Shown here piece after piece: positions 8,044 through 17,150 of a stretch of DNA of 50,820 nt. The DNA is taken from contig JAFVYV010000015.1 of NCBI GenBank assembly GCA_017508485.1, positions 1 to 50,820 on the forward strand. The letters are read 5' to 3'. The translations under genes were made by a program, and so were the position numbers. The DNA is from Clostridia bacterium (GTDB taxonomy: Bacteria > Bacillota > Clostridia > Christensenellales > Borkfalkiaceae). The notes under the pieces were generated by a model. That model searched no databases, had not been told where the DNA came from, and saw nothing but the letters and a program-made list of their open reading frames with translations. Each line of letters begins with the position of its first letter. Within the stretch, counting starts at the first letter, position 1.

Positions 8044-8078
8044 AAAAAAGCCGTGAAAGACTTTTCACGGCTTTAAGT
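8044..8078 (-). terminator. rho-independent terminator of the purine permease gene
   Basis: A perfect 12-bp stem (AAAGCCGTGAAA paired with TTTCACGGCTTT, loop of 4) is followed, on the minus strand, by a T-tract. It lies 16 bp beyond the permease stop and separates it from the proB promoter. Confidence 0.85.
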
Positions 8079-8093
8079 TTTAATTTGTACTTC

Positions 8094-9704
8094 TTAGAAA
8101 GCGATTAAATCTGTTGGAACGAAGAAGTAAATTAAGAATAATACTGTAACGATAATTGCAACTACTGAAACTTGGAACTTTGGCTTTTCAATAGCAACAG
8201 TTTCACCAGCTTCGTTAACAGTTGTCTTATCTTTCTTGCAAGCGTAAATGATAATTTCAATTACGTATGAAAGGATAGAAAGAACTGTGTAAACAATCAT
8301 ACCGATACCGATACCCTTAGTGATTGAGTATGCAAGTGGCATAATGATGATTGTTAAGAAAGCAGATACTGCGTTGATTGGGTTCTTAAAGTCAATTGAC
8401 TTAACGTTGTTCTTCATCATAAGAACACCAACGTAGATAAGTGCTGATGCAGTTGCTGCACTTGGAATAGTTGCGAATAATGGCATTGCGAACATTGCGA
8501 TAAAGAACATACCTGCTGTTACTAATGCAGTTAAACCAGTTCTACCACCTGCTGCGATACCTGAACCTGATTCAACGAAAGTTGTAACTGTTGAAGTACC
8601 AAGCATAGCACCTGCGCAAGTTGCAACTGCGTCTGAAATCATAATCTTATCATAATTGTAAGGTTTGTCATTTTCGTCTGAAAGAAGTCTGTTACCACCA
8701 CAACAACCAACGATTGTACCCATTGTGTCGAACATATCAATCATACACATTGTGATGATTAACATAATTACTGTGAAGATTGAACCTTCAGGGAAATCTG
8801 TCTTAAATGCACCTACGAAAGAACCAAATGCACTAGTTTCACCGATCGTGAAGTAGTTTTGGAAGTTTTCCCAGAATGCCCAAGAAATACCGTTAGCTGG
8901 GTCGCCTAAAATCATTTTGTAGTTTGTAACACCAAATGGAATACCAATGATTGTTGCACCTAAAATACCGATAATAACTGCGCCCTTTACCTTGAACTTG
9001 TCAAGTAATGCGATTAGTAATAAACCGATTAAAGCAACGGCTGCTGACTTTGCTGCTTCGTAGAAAGTTAAACTTCCGATAGCTACGAAAGTGAATTCTG
9101 GAACTAATTCAGGAATCCAAGTTACACCGTTCCATTGAACTAATTGTTTACCCCAGTTTGTAAAGTCTACAAGACCTACTTGAGTGTATTGGTTTGCTAC
9201 GATAATACCAGCATTTTGCATACCGATATAAGCGATAAATAAACCGATACCTACTGAAATCGCACTACGTACTGCTACAGGCATACCGTCAAAAATCTTT
9301 TCACGGAAAGTCTTACCCTTAATTTGAATTGTTGAAAGAAGTAAGAAGATTACACCTGAAATAAGTACCATTAAGAACGTTTGTCCATAAGAGAACGCAA
9401 ATCCGTATACGCCACCTACGATAGTACCAAACATTGAGTTTAAGCCCATACCAGATGCTTGTGCTAATGGCATTTTAGAAAGGAAAGCCATTAATAAAGT
9501 ACCGATAATTGCACCTAATGCAGTTGCAATAAAGATACTTGACCACATTGCGCCTCTTGGTGCAAAGCTGGTAATTTGGTCAGGGTTTACCGTTAAAATG
9601 TAGCACATTGTTAAGAACGTAACGATACCGGCAATAATTTCCGTTTTTGCGTTAGTCTTTTTTGCTTCTGGGTCATAACCTAAAAGCTTGCCAAATTTAG
9701 ACAT
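8094..9704 (-). CDS. NCS2-family purine (guanine/hypoxanthine-type) permease
   Basis: This 536-residue polytopic membrane protein belongs to the AzgA/PbuG branch of the NCS2 family. The cytoplasmic N terminus ends in EIIAGIVTFLTMCYILTVNP, the hallmark of the branch. AMPLAQASGMGLN-like residues follow (MPLAQASGMGLNSMF), then MIDMFDTMGTIVG and the substrate-binding TFVESGSGIAAGGRTGLTA block. It imports nucleobases with protons. The length slightly exceeds the usual 430-480 because of a longer periplasmic insertion near residues 250-310 and an extended C terminus. A GGAGG site precedes the ATG. Guanine or hypoxanthine is the likely substrate, but the branch also carries adenine. Confidence 0.9.
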   Translation of the reverse strand: MSKFGKLLGYDPEAKKTNAKTEIIAGIVTFLTMCYILTVNPDQITSFAPRGAMWSSIFIATALGAIIGTLLMAFLSKMPLAQASGMGLNSMFGTIVGGVYGFAFSYGQTFLMVLISGVIFLLLSTIQIKGKTFREKIFDGMPVAVRSAISVGIGLFIAYIGMQNAGIIVANQYTQVGLVDFTNWGKQLVQWNGVTWIPELVPEFTFVAIGSLTFYEAAKSAAVALIGLLLIALLDKFKVKGAVIIGILGATIIGIPFGVTNYKMILGDPANGISWAFWENFQNYFTIGETSAFGSFVGAFKTDFPEGSIFTVIMLIITMCMIDMFDTMGTIVGCCGGNRLLSDENDKPYNYDKIMISDAVATCAGAMLGTSTVTTFVESGSGIAAGGRTGLTALVTAGMFFIAMFAMPLFATIPSAATASALIYVGVLMMKNNVKSIDFKNPINAVSAFLTIIIMPLAYSITKGIGIGMIVYTVLSILSYVIEIIIYACKKDKTTVNEAGETVAIEKPKFQVSVVAIIVTVLFLIYFFVPTDLIAF

Positions 9705-9790
9705 AATAAAAAACCTCCAAAAAAATTTTAATAATTACTTAGTAGGAAATCATACTCCCACTATCATTTAATATGGTAATTTTAGCACAA

Positions 9791-9818
9791 AAAAAAGGCA
9801 CTTTCAATAGCACCTTTA
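9791..9818 (-). terminator. terminator after the LysM gene
   Basis: On the minus strand, AAAGGTGCT, a short loop and AGTGCC are followed by eight T residues, with one G-U pair in the stem. It ends the LysM gene about 100 bp downstream of its stop and is about 90 bp upstream of the permease start. It could instead act as an attenuator if the permease promoter lies further upstream. Confidence 0.65.
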
Positions 9819-9862
9819 ATTTTCCTTGAAAAAACCTTGAATTTTGACATTTTTTAACAATT

Positions 9863-9919
9863 TTGTATATATTTTTTGTGCAAATTGTACATATTTTTTG
9901 ACTGTTTTGTATAAATTAC
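9863..9919. promoter_or_regulatory. three direct repeats at exactly 22-bp spacing, possible operator
   Basis: TTGTATATATTTTTTG (9863), TTGTACATATTTTTTG (9885) and TTGTATAAATTAC (9907) are phased by 22 bp, two helical turns. Between the first two lies a near-palindrome, TGTGCAAATTGTACA. The block lies between the LysM stop and the permease gene. AT richness raises the chance of coincidence, so this is a suggestion only. Confidence 0.35.
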
Positions 9920-10197
9920 ACGTACACTAAAAGCCCGTAAAAAACATATTCTATCTTGTTTAGCGTGGCAAACTCTTCCCTACTAATATTAAACTTTTTG
10001 CATACTGCGTTTATATCTTCCCTAGCTTCTACTTTGTAAGTTTGCCTATTCTCTTTTCGTAGCACCAAAATATCCCCTTCTGCCACTTCTTCCGTTAAGT
10101 GGTTATCTTCTATTATAGTTATTATAGGTAGGTTAAATTTAGCCGATATTCCTACTACGCTATCCCCTTTAATCACTCTATAAAAAAATTCTTTCAT
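9916..10197 (-). CDS. small LysM-domain protein
   Basis: This 93-residue protein consists of two short LysM-like units. The first is clear (FYRVIKGDSVVGISAKFNLP to EGDILVL, residues 4-46). The second is degenerate (TYKVEAREDINAVCKKFNI onward). LysM domains bind peptidoglycan or chitin-like glycans. There is no signal peptide or membrane helix, as is common for LysM proteins deposited on spores from the mother cell, but that location is inference. No strong ribosome site is seen before the ATG. It is flanked by the permease and by the divergent spoVB-like gene. Confidence 0.7.
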   Translation of the reverse strand: MKEFFYRVIKGDSVVGISAKFNLPIITIIEDNHLTEEVAEGDILVLRKENRQTYKVEAREDINAVCKKFNISREEFATLNKIEYVFYGLLVYV

Positions 10198-10306
10198 AAT
10201 ACATTTATATTTTTTAAATATAAAAAAATTCCTTTTTACTTTATTTTAAGTCTAATAACACCCTTTTTAGAATAAACTTTATTATTAAATTTTTGTAGGT
10301 TTGTTT

Positions 10307-11830
10307 ATGAAAACTTTTTTTAAGACGGTTGCAATAGTTACGGTATTTTCTTTTATTGAAAAGGCGCTTGGTTTTTTATACCGAATTTATTTGTCAAGAA
10401 CGATTGGCTCTGAAGGGGTAGGTATTTATCATATTGCCCTTTCAATTTTTGCCCTACTTTTTACAATTTGCTGTTCGGGTATTCCTATAACCGTTTCTAG
10501 GCTTATGACTAAATATCAAGCAGAAAATAAAGGAGAAAAAACTAACGCCGTTATTACTGCAGGGATTTTACTTGCATCTTCTTTAGCACTTGCAGTTAGT
10601 TTAGTGGTCTTTTTTGCAAGAAGCGTGTTTTCTTTTATATTTTCAGACGAAAGATGTATGAAAATATTTTTAATACTACTTCCTGCACTCACCTTTAACG
10701 CAGTTTACGCCGTTATGCGTGGCGCTTTTTGGGGAAATAAAGACTTTTTTACTTATAGCGCAATTGAACTATTAGAAGAACTTTGTATGATAATTTTCGG
10801 TATACTTTTAATTGAACTATCTACTAACTTTTTTAGTGGTGTCGTTCGTGCAGGGGTTGCCGTGCTTATTTCTTACCTATTTTCTTTTACCACTTCTACT
10901 ATCGTTATGTTTTCAAAAGGGTTTAGGCTAAAAAGCCCTAAAAAAGAGTTAAAACCGTTGATAAAATCTTCTATGCCGATAACTTTAATGCGTAGCGTTA
11001 GTTCTTTTATATCTTCACTCGTTTCTATAATTTTACCACTTAGGCTTGTTGCTAGTGGACTTACTAACGCTGAAGCCGTGGCACTTTTCGGCTCAAGTTT
11101 TGGTATGGCTATGCCCTTACTTTTCGTTCCAAGCACCTTGATTAGTTCTTTTACTATAGTGTTAGTTCCTGAACTATCTACAAACTTTTACTCTAAAAAG
11201 TTTGATAAGTTAAAAATTGACCTTAAAAAATCTTTGACTTTTACCGTGTATATCTCTTGCCTATTTATACCTATATTCTTCGTTTTAGGGGAAGAACTTG
11301 GCGTTTTAGTTTATAACAATTTAGAAAGTGGCGTTTACCTAAAACACTCTGCTTATCTTATGTTCTTTTTAACCCTTTCTTCTCTTACTACTAGCGTACT
11401 TAACTCTATCGGTCTTGAGAATAAAACGCTTGTTTTTTACCTAATAAGTTCACTTTTTATGCTACTTTGCATTTGGTTTTTACCACTTTTTATAGGCATT
11501 TACTCACTACTAGTCGGTTTTACTTTTGTGTTTGGTTTAACCACTATATTAAACCTTATTTTAATAAGAAAAAAGTGTGGAAAGTTAGAAATTACAAGGT
11601 TTTTTACCCTTTCCGTTTTGTTTATAATTCCAACAACTATTTTAGGGCTTTTAATTAAAAACCTTGTGGTTAACCTTTTAGGCTCTTTTTTAACCGTTTT
11701 ATTTTTAAGTGGATTTTTGGCAGTCTTTTATAGCCTACTTTTCCCTTTATTTAACCTTTTTGATTTAGGGGTGCTTAAAAGCAAAATGCCTACTTTAAAA
11801 TTAAAAAAGTCGGCTAAAAAACCGACTTAA
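10307..11830 (+). CDS. SpoVB-like polysaccharide flippase (MOP superfamily)
   Basis: This integral membrane protein of about 507 residues has some 14 hydrophobic segments. It belongs to the MATE/MOP oligosaccharide flippase superfamily, stage V sporulation protein B type. The N terminus (FSFIEKALGFLYRIYLSRTIG, shown here by its parts FIEKALGFLYRIYLS and EGVGIYH) and GIPITVSRLMTKY are characteristic of SpoVB/MurJ-like clostridial proteins. Such proteins move lipid-linked precursors during spore cortex synthesis. A frame opens at a TTG six bases earlier, but GTAGG is correctly spaced for the ATG at 10307, so I use that start. The 3' end carries the terminator of the convergent folT gene. Confidence 0.8.
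   Translation: MKTFFKTVAIVTVFSFIEKALGFLYRIYLSRTIGSEGVGIYHIALSIFALLFTICCSGIPITVSRLMTKYQAENKGEKTNAVITAGILLASSLALAVSLVVFFARSVFSFIFSDERCMKIFLILLPALTFNAVYAVMRGAFWGNKDFFTYSAIELLEELCMIIFGILLIELSTNFFSGVVRAGVAVLISYLFSFTTSTIVMFSKGFRLKSPKKELKPLIKSSMPITLMRSVSSFISSLVSIILPLRLVASGLTNAEAVALFGSSFGMAMPLLFVPSTLISSFTIVLVPELSTNFYSKKFDKLKIDLKKSLTFTVYISCLFIPIFFVLGEELGVLVYNNLESGVYLKHSAYLMFFLTLSSLTTSVLNSIGLENKTLVFYLISSLFMLLCIWFLPLFIGIYSLLVGFTFVFGLTTILNLILIRKKCGKLEITRFFTLSVLFIIPTTILGLLIKNLVVNLLGSFLTVLFLSGFLAVFYSLLFPLFNLFDLGVLKSKMPTLKLKKSAKKPT
11805..11830 (-). terminator. terminator of folT embedded in the spoVB-like coding end
   Basis: AAGTCGG and CCGACTT form a 7-bp stem across an 8-nt loop. On the minus strand a run of T residues follows. 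The stem codes for the last residues and stop of the convergent flippase gene, so one stretch of DNA serves both purposes. Confidence 0.75.
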
Positions 11831-11843
11831 TTAAAACTATTTA

Positions 11844-12434
11844 CTATTTGTTTTTTACAAGCACTTTAGTTAGTTTTACTATTATAGGATATAGTATAAA
11901 CACAAGTGCGTAGTTTAATAAACTGTTCCATATTTGACCACTAACGAATAGCCTTGTGCCTAAATATATAAAGTAAGGGGTCTTGCAACCGTTATAAAGA
12001 AACCAAAATGCCGTGGTGTTTATTCCTACCGTGCAAATTACAAAGGTTAAAATGCAAACGATTAAAATTTTTACGTATGCTTGACCCTTAAATTTTAGGT
12101 TTACACCGTTCATAATAAAACCTGAAATCAAAGCAACGATACCCATTGCTAAACCTATCCACGGATAGTAAGGATAGCCACCAGAGTTATATAAAAAGCC
12201 TACAAGGTCGCCTAAAAAACAGGCGCTAAAACCAAAAATTGGACCTATAATTATACCTGCTATTACTGAAAACAGTATGGTTAGTGAATATTGCGTGTCG
12301 GCAAACTTAAACTCAAAAAACATATTGCATATAACGAGTAATGCAGTCATTACTGATATATAGGCTATCTTTTGAGTTTTTGATAGGTCTTCCATCAACT
12401 CTGAAAAAAGTATTCTCTTTAGTTTTTTTGACAT
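11844..12434 (-). CDS. folT: folate ECF transporter S component FolT
   Basis: This 196-residue protein has six hydrophobic segments and the AYISVMTALLVICNMFFEF start typical of ECF S components. It captures folate and works with the shared EcfAAT energising module, which is not in this window. Substrate assignment rests mainly on the tetrahydrofolate riboswitch in its leader. The frame continues upstream to 12506, but those codons lie inside the riboswitch expression platform. The ATG at 12434 has GGGAGG seven bases upstream and gives the normal family length. Together with folA and thyA it serves one-carbon metabolism. Confidence 0.88.
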   Translation of the reverse strand: MSKKLKRILFSELMEDLSKTQKIAYISVMTALLVICNMFFEFKFADTQYSLTILFSVIAGIIIGPIFGFSACFLGDLVGFLYNSGGYPYYPWIGLAMGIVALISGFIMNGVNLKFKGQAYVKILIVCILTFVICTVGINTTAFWFLYNGCKTPYFIYLGTRLFVSGQIWNSLLNYALVFILYPIIVKLTKVLVKNK

Positions 12435-12436
12435 AA

Positions 12437-12572
12437 AAAAGCCTCCCTTACATAGAGAGGTCCGTAAAAACGGCATTAGCCATAAATAGCGGACGCATAA
12501 AGACACCGCAGGTTTACCCTTTCGTTTGCAAACGACATCCCATTTTGCAACACTTGACGCATCTTTATTACT
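12437..12572 (-). promoter_or_regulatory. tetrahydrofolate (THF, folT) riboswitch
   Basis: Read on the minus strand, the leader contains the conserved blocks of the THF-I aptamer in order: CGTCAAGTG, then ATGGGATGTCG, the CGTTTGCAAACG hairpin, GGGTAAACC, and a closing TGCGTCCGCT. The P1 arms ATAAAGA (12562-12568) and TCTTTAT (12497-12503) are perfectly complementary. Downstream, CCTCTCT pairs with AGGGAGG, covering the ribosome site of folT, and is followed by six T residues. Control could thus be on translation or on termination. The match was recognised by eye against remembered THF aptamers. Confidence 0.88.
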
Positions 12573-12658
12573 CTATTTTTTTATTATTATAACCTACTTT
12601 TCCCCTTTTAGTCAATAATATAAAGAATATTTTTAACTCTTTTATAAATACTAAAGAT

Positions 12659-13336
12659 ATGTCTACTATATTTTTTAGAACTTTAATTATTTTTATTACC
12701 CTTATGGTCGTTTTAAGGCTTATGGGTAAACGCCAAATTGGTGAAATGCAACCCTTTGAGTTTGTGGTAACTTTAATTATCGCCGACCTTGCGTGTATAC
12801 CTATGGCTGACGTCGCTATACCTTTAATTTACGGACTTGTTGCTATTATAACCTTGTTCGTTTTGCACCAACTTTTTTCTCTTTTAGAAAACAAAAGCAA
12901 TTTGTTAAAGTTTATAATTTCCGGAAAGCCTAGCGTTGTTATTGATAAAAACGGAGTTAACTTAAAAGAGTTAAAAAAGAATAATTTAGATATTAGCGAC
13001 CTAATTGAAGCGCTAAGAAGTCAAGGCTTTTTTTCTTTAGACGACGTGCATTACGCCATTTTTGAGTCTAACGGAAAGTTAAGTACCCTTGCTAAAGAAA
13101 ATTATTTAAGTAATCCACCTTCTATTCCCACCATATTAATTAATAGTGGCAAAATAAACAAAACCAACTTACTGCTAAACGGTATAAGCGAAGAAGACTT
13201 AAAGGAAGTTTTAGCAAAACGAGAAACTAAAATCCCTTTCGTTGAAGTTATGACGATTGATAAAAATAATAAGGTTTATATAAAAATTAAAAACAAGCCT
13301 TATTTTACCTTTAACTTAAAGGAGAGTTATGCGTAA
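12659..13336 (+). CDS. DUF421 (YetF-type) membrane protein
   Basis: This 225-residue protein has three N-terminal membrane helices (about residues 1-20, 35-50 and 55-75) with the family motif RLMGKRQIGEMQPFEFVVTL. A soluble domain carries the DLIEALRSQGFFSLDDVHYAIFE block and a second small beta domain (KIPFVEVMTIDKNNKVYIKI). DUF421 proteins are common in spore formers and often sit beside DUF4363, as here. Their function is not known. The downstream DUF4363 gene overlaps its end by 8 bp. Confidence 0.88.
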   Translation: MSTIFFRTLIIFITLMVVLRLMGKRQIGEMQPFEFVVTLIIADLACIPMADVAIPLIYGLVAIITLFVLHQLFSLLENKSNLLKFIISGKPSVVIDKNGVNLKELKKNNLDISDLIEALRSQGFFSLDDVHYAIFESNGKLSTLAKENYLSNPPSIPTILINSGKINKTNLLLNGISEEDLKEVLAKRETKIPFVEVMTIDKNNKVYIKIKNKPYFTFNLKESYA

Positions 13337-13706
13337 AACGGTTATTTCTTTAATTTGCGCTATTTTAATTTTAGTTGGTGGAGAAATTTTTGAAAGTTTT
13401 TTTGTACAAAAACAGTTTGATGAGTTTAACACGGCGCTTACCACTTTATACTTAAAAGCAGATGAAGAAAAAATTAGTAAAGAAGACGTTTTAGCCGTGC
13501 AAAAGGTGTGGATTTTGAAAAAAAGACTTCTTCATATGTTTATACCACATACGGAAATTAAAGAAGTTGACTTATGGCTTTCAGAATCAGTTAGTTATGC
13601 TAAAAGTGGAAATTTTGAAGAAGTTTTGTCTAAAATTGAAGTTTTAATTGAAATGTGTGAGCAAATACCTAACACTTTTAAGTTAAAGCCGGAAAATATT
13701 TTGTAA
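13329..13706 (+). CDS. DUF4363 family protein
   Basis: This 125-residue protein has one N-terminal hydrophobic segment (residues 4-20), which may be a membrane anchor or uncleaved signal, followed by an alpha-helical region with VQKVWILKKRLLHMFIPHTEIKEVDLWLSE-type residues. That pattern matches DUF4363, the usual partner of DUF421 in Clostridia. Its ATG lies inside the last codons of the DUF421 gene (GGAGAGTT just upstream), so the two are translationally coupled. The function is unknown. Confidence 0.85.
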   Translation: MRKTVISLICAILILVGGEIFESFFVQKQFDEFNTALTTLYLKADEEKISKEDVLAVQKVWILKKRLLHMFIPHTEIKEVDLWLSESVSYAKSGNFEEVLSKIEVLIEMCEQIPNTFKLKPENIL

Positions 13707-13733
13707 TATTTTGTTATATTTTCCCCTAGATTA

Positions 13734-13762
13734 TTGACAAACATTTTTTATGGTGCTATAAT
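13734..13762 (+). promoter_or_regulatory. consensus sigma-A promoter of the zinc-ribbon gene
   Basis: TTGACA (13734-13739) and TATAAT (13757-13762) with a 17-bp spacer are both perfect consensus hexamers, about 30 bp upstream of the ribosome site. Confidence 0.85.
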
Positions 13763-13798
13763 CTATTGGAATAAAAAAATATATGTAGAGGTATGAAA

Positions 13799-14275
13799 AT
13801 GTATTGTCCAAATTGTAATGCTAAACTAAATGATAACATTGAAGTTTGTCCTTATTGTCGTGAAAAAACAGGTTACGTTAAGCCTGAGGCAAAATCTAGA
13901 GCAGGTTCTATTCCTATTTGGTTTTGGATTTTATGTTTTATTCTTCCACCTGTTGGTATCGTTTGCTTCATTATCGCACGTAAAACTGCTAAGCAAGTAT
14001 TATTAACTGAAGAAGAATTTAATGGTTTAGGTGAAAATGCTGAAAAACTTGCAACCTTAAACAAAATTTATGCCGTTGACCTTACTACTCTTACTTATGA
14101 AGAATACGTTTCTATCTTTGATAAAACACGTAAAAAGTCAACCGACCAAATGTTAAGTTGTAAAGAAGCTTTTGCTTACGGTTTAGTTTTCTATTTCCTA
14201 GCAGGTGCAATTGCTTTCATCGTTTGGGCAACTATTAACGGTTATAACCCTAACGGTCAATTTGGCGACATCTAA
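13799..14275 (+). CDS. zinc-ribbon membrane protein of unknown function
   Basis: This protein of 158 residues starts with a zinc ribbon (MYCPNC, then CPYC near residue 21). A membrane segment follows (IWFWILCFILPPVGIVCFI, about 39-58), then a soluble middle and a second membrane segment near residues 127-147. An ATG two codons upstream is only one base from TAGAGG; the ATG at 13799 has the correct 7-base spacing and gives the usual zinc-ribbon start. A perfect promoter and a strong terminator make it a well-expressed single-gene unit. I do not recognise a specific family beyond the ribbon. Confidence 0.75.
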   Translation: MYCPNCNAKLNDNIEVCPYCREKTGYVKPEAKSRAGSIPIWFWILCFILPPVGIVCFIIARKTAKQVLLTEEEFNGLGENAEKLATLNKIYAVDLTTLTYEEYVSIFDKTRKKSTDQMLSCKEAFAYGLVFYFLAGAIAFIVWATINGYNPNGQFGDI

Positions 14276-14297
14276 AACTTAAATTAATAAAAAATGA

Positions 14298-14328
14298 AAA
14301 AGTCCTTTTGGTTAAAAGGACTTTTTTT
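14298..14328 (+). terminator. strong rho-independent terminator
   Basis: AAAAGTCCTTTT and AAAAGGACTTTT form a 12-bp stem with a 4-nt loop, then a T-tract. The symmetric A/T flanks allow use by uvrA on the other strand too. Confidence 0.88.
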
Positions 14329-14336
14329 GTTTTAAA

Positions 14337-17150
14337 TTATTTTAGATACTTTTTTAAGAACTGACCGGTATAACTACCTTTTACTAAAGCAACTTCTTCA
14401 GGCGTACCTGTTGCAACTATATTGCCACCCTTGTCCCCGCCTTCTGGACCTAAGTCTATAATATAGTCGCTAACCTTTATTACGTCAAGGTTATGTTCTA
14501 TTATTATAACGGTGTTGCCGTTATCTCTTAACCTTTCAAGTATTCTACAAAGTTTATCTACGTCGTAAGTGTGTAAACCAGTAGTAGGCTCGTCCATTAT
14601 ATACAAAGTTCTACCAGTTGACCTTTTCATTAGTTCTGTTGCAAGTTTTACCCTTTGCGCTTCGCCACCTGATAGTGTGGTTGAACTTTGACCTAACTTT
14701 ATATAGCCAAGCCCTACGTCTTGCATTGTTTTAATTTTGTTTTTAATACTGCTTACGTTTTCAAAAAAGTCAACGGCTTCATCTACCGTCATATTTAGTA
14801 CGTCGGCAATACTTTTTCCTTTATACTTAACGGCTAAAGTTTCCCTATTATATCTAGAACCTTTACAAACTTCACAAGGAACGTAAATGTCAGGTAAAAA
14901 GTGCATTTCTATCTTTATAATACCGTCGCCAGAACAGTTTTCACACCTACCACCCGGTACGTTGAAAGAAAATCTACCTGCTTTATAACCCCTTTCTTTT
15001 GCATCTAAAGTACCTGCAAAAAGTTCCCTTATTTGCGTGAACACACCCGTATAGGTTGCAGGGTTACTTCTTGGAGTTCTACCTATTGGCGACTGGTCAA
15101 TTTGAATTACGTTGTCAAAATGCTCTGCGCCCTTAATTTCTTTATAGTTGCCACCACGGATTTTTGCTCTGTTTAAGGTACTTGCAAGTGCTGGGTAAAC
15201 TACTTCGTTAATAAGCGAACTTTTACCACTACCTGAAACACCCGTGATTGCCGTTATTAAACCAACCGGAATTTTTACGTTAATATCTTTTAGGTTGTTT
15301 TGTGATGCACCATAAACTTCAATAAACCTTCCGTCTTGTTCTTTTCTAACTAACGGAACTTCTATCTTTCTTCTACCAGCAAGGTAGTCGCCAGTTAAAG
15401 AGTCTGCCTTCATAATATCTTCAGGCGTACCAGTTGCTACAATTTCGCCACCGTGAACACCTGCTTTTGGACCTATATCTACGATAAAGTCTGCATCTAA
15501 AATAGTTTCTTCATCGTGTTCTACTACTATTAGGGTGTTGCCTAAATCACGAAGCCCTTTTAAACTTGATAAAAGTTTTTGATTGTCCCTTTGATGAAGA
15601 CCTATGCTTGGCTCGTCTAAAATATATAACACGCCGGTTAAACCACTACCTATTTGCGTAGCAAGTCTTATTCTTTGCGCTTCGCCACCTGATAGGGTTG
15701 TTGCGCTTCTTGATAGCGTTAAATATGAAAGCCCTACGTCTTTTAAGAAGTTAAGCCTTGCTTTAATTTCCTTTACGATAGGTTTTGCTATCATAGTTTT
15801 TGTTTTGTCAAAATCTAATTTTTCCACAAAATCGTAAAGGTCGTCAATGTTCATATCGGTTAATTCTGCAATATTTTTGCCGTTAACCTTAACTGATAAC
15901 GCTTCCTTTTTAAGTCTTTTACCACCACAACCTTCACAAGGGGTTACGGTCATATATTTTTCAATTTCACTTTTAGTAAAATCGCTTGTCGTTTCTAAAT
16001 ATCTTCTGTTTAAGTTAGGAATTATACCTTCCCAAGAACCGTCGTAACTACCTGTAAAAGTTCTTGTGTTATAACTCATTCTTATCTTTTCACCATTGTT
16101 GCCGTAAAGTAGCATTTTTACTATATCTTCAGGCAAGTCTTTAACGGGTACGTCTAAACTAAAACCGTAGTGGTTTGAGAGCGCGTTAAAGTACATTTCT
16201 GCCATTTTGCCACTATCTAAGTTCCAACCAGTTATGGTCAAAGCCCCTTCACGAAGGGTTTTGTCTGATTTAGCAAGTATAAGTTTTTCATCAACTTCCT
16301 TCTTAAACCCTAAACCGTGACAAACTGGACAAGCACCGAAAGGATTGTTAAAACTAAATAGGCGTGGTTCAATTTCTTCAATGCTTATATTACAGTCAGG
16401 GCAAGAAAATTTGGTTGAGTATAAAGTGCTTTCCTTTTCCGTTTCAATTACGACAAGTCCACCAGATAGTTTAATTGCCGTTTCAATACTGTCCGTTAAG
16501 CGCTTTTCAATATCGTCTTTTAGAATAAGCCTATCAACTACTACTGATATATTATGTTTTATCTTTTTATCTAAAACTATATCTTCATCAAGTCCATAAA
16601 CTATTCCGTCAACTTCTACCCTAACAAAACCACTCTTTTTAAAACCTTCAAGAAGTTTAGAATATTCCCCCTTTCGTCCCCTAACGACTGGTGCGTTTAC
16701 TAAAAATTTACTGCCGACTGGTAGTTCTTTTACCTTATCAACTATTTCATCAACCGTTTGGCGTTTAATTTCCTTACCACAGTTAGGACAATGTGGTACG
16801 CCTACTCTTGCAAAAAGCAGTCTAAAATAGTCGTAAATTTCCGTAACCGTTCCTACCGTTGAACGAGGGTTATGTGAAGTTGATTTTTGGTCAATTGAAA
16901 TTGCAGGAGAAAGCCCGTCAATTAGGTCAACGTCTGGTTTTTCCATTTGACCTAAAAACATTCTTGCATAACTTGATAAACTTTCAACGTATCTTCTTTG
17001 TCCTTCTGCATAAATTGTTTCAAATGCTAAAGTTGACTTACCAGAACCTGATACGCCCGTAAAAACAACAAGTTTTTCCCTTGGAATAACTACGTCAACG
17101 TTTTTTAAGTTGTTTTCTCTTGCACCTTTTATGGTTAAAAATTCTTTCAT
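14337..17150 (-). CDS. uvrA: excinuclease ABC subunit A
   Basis: This 937-residue DNA damage sensor of nucleotide excision repair has two ABC ATPase modules. Walker A motifs [15 protein letters not shown] (near residue 32) and [14 protein letters not shown] (near 624) are present, and ABC signatures [14 protein letters not shown] and [15 protein letters not shown]. Zinc-binding pairs occur at CPDC/CPVC (around 252-280) and CENC/CEVC (around 725-755). UvrA dimers load UvrB at lesions. Its ATG overlaps the uvrB stop by one base. Length and domain order are standard. Confidence 0.97.
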   Translation of the reverse strand: MKEFLTIKGARENNLKNVDVVIPREKLVVFTGVSGSGKSTLAFETIYAEGQRRYVESLSSYARMFLGQMEKPDVDLIDGLSPAISIDQKSTSHNPRSTVGTVTEIYDYFRLLFARVGVPHCPNCGKEIKRQTVDEIVDKVKELPVGSKFLVNAPVVRGRKGEYSKLLEGFKKSGFVRVEVDGIVYGLDEDIVLDKKIKHNISVVVDRLILKDDIEKRLTDSIETAIKLSGGLVVIETEKESTLYSTKFSCPDCNISIEEIEPRLFSFNNPFGACPVCHGLGFKKEVDEKLILAKSDKTLREGALTITGWNLDSGKMAEMYFNALSNHYGFSLDVPVKDLPEDIVKMLLYGNNGEKIRMSYNTRTFTGSYDGSWEGIIPNLNRRYLETTSDFTKSEIEKYMTVTPCEGCGGKRLKKEALSVKVNGKNIAELTDMNIDDLYDFVEKLDFDKTKTMIAKPIVKEIKARLNFLKDVGLSYLTLSRSATTLSGGEAQRIRLATQIGSGLTGVLYILDEPSIGLHQRDNQKLLSSLKGLRDLGNTLIVVEHDEETILDADFIVDIGPKAGVHGGEIVATGTPEDIMKADSLTGDYLAGRRKIEVPLVRKEQDGRFIEVYGASQNNLKDINVKIPVGLITAITGVSGSGKSSLINEVVYPALASTLNRAKIRGGNYKEIKGAEHFDNVIQIDQSPIGRTPRSNPATYTGVFTQIRELFAGTLDAKERGYKAGRFSFNVPGGRCENCSGDGIIKIEMHFLPDIYVPCEVCKGSRYNRETLAVKYKGKSIADVLNMTVDEAVDFFENVSSIKNKIKTMQDVGLGYIKLGQSSTTLSGGEAQRVKLATELMKRSTGRTLYIMDEPTTGLHTYDVDKLCRILERLRDNGNTVIIIEHNLDVIKVSDYIIDLGPEGGDKGGNIVATGTPEEVALVKGSYTGQFLKKYLK

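Noticed and set aside
9705..9790. Purine riboswitch before the NCS2 permease
   Set aside because: The stretch has GGGAGTATG and TCCTAC, but the conserved core pairing and joining bases of the purine aptamer cannot be aligned.
12435..12506. Longer FolT N terminus from the upstream ATG at 12506
   Set aside because: These codons lie inside the riboswitch expression platform, and the ATG at 12434 has the ribosome site.
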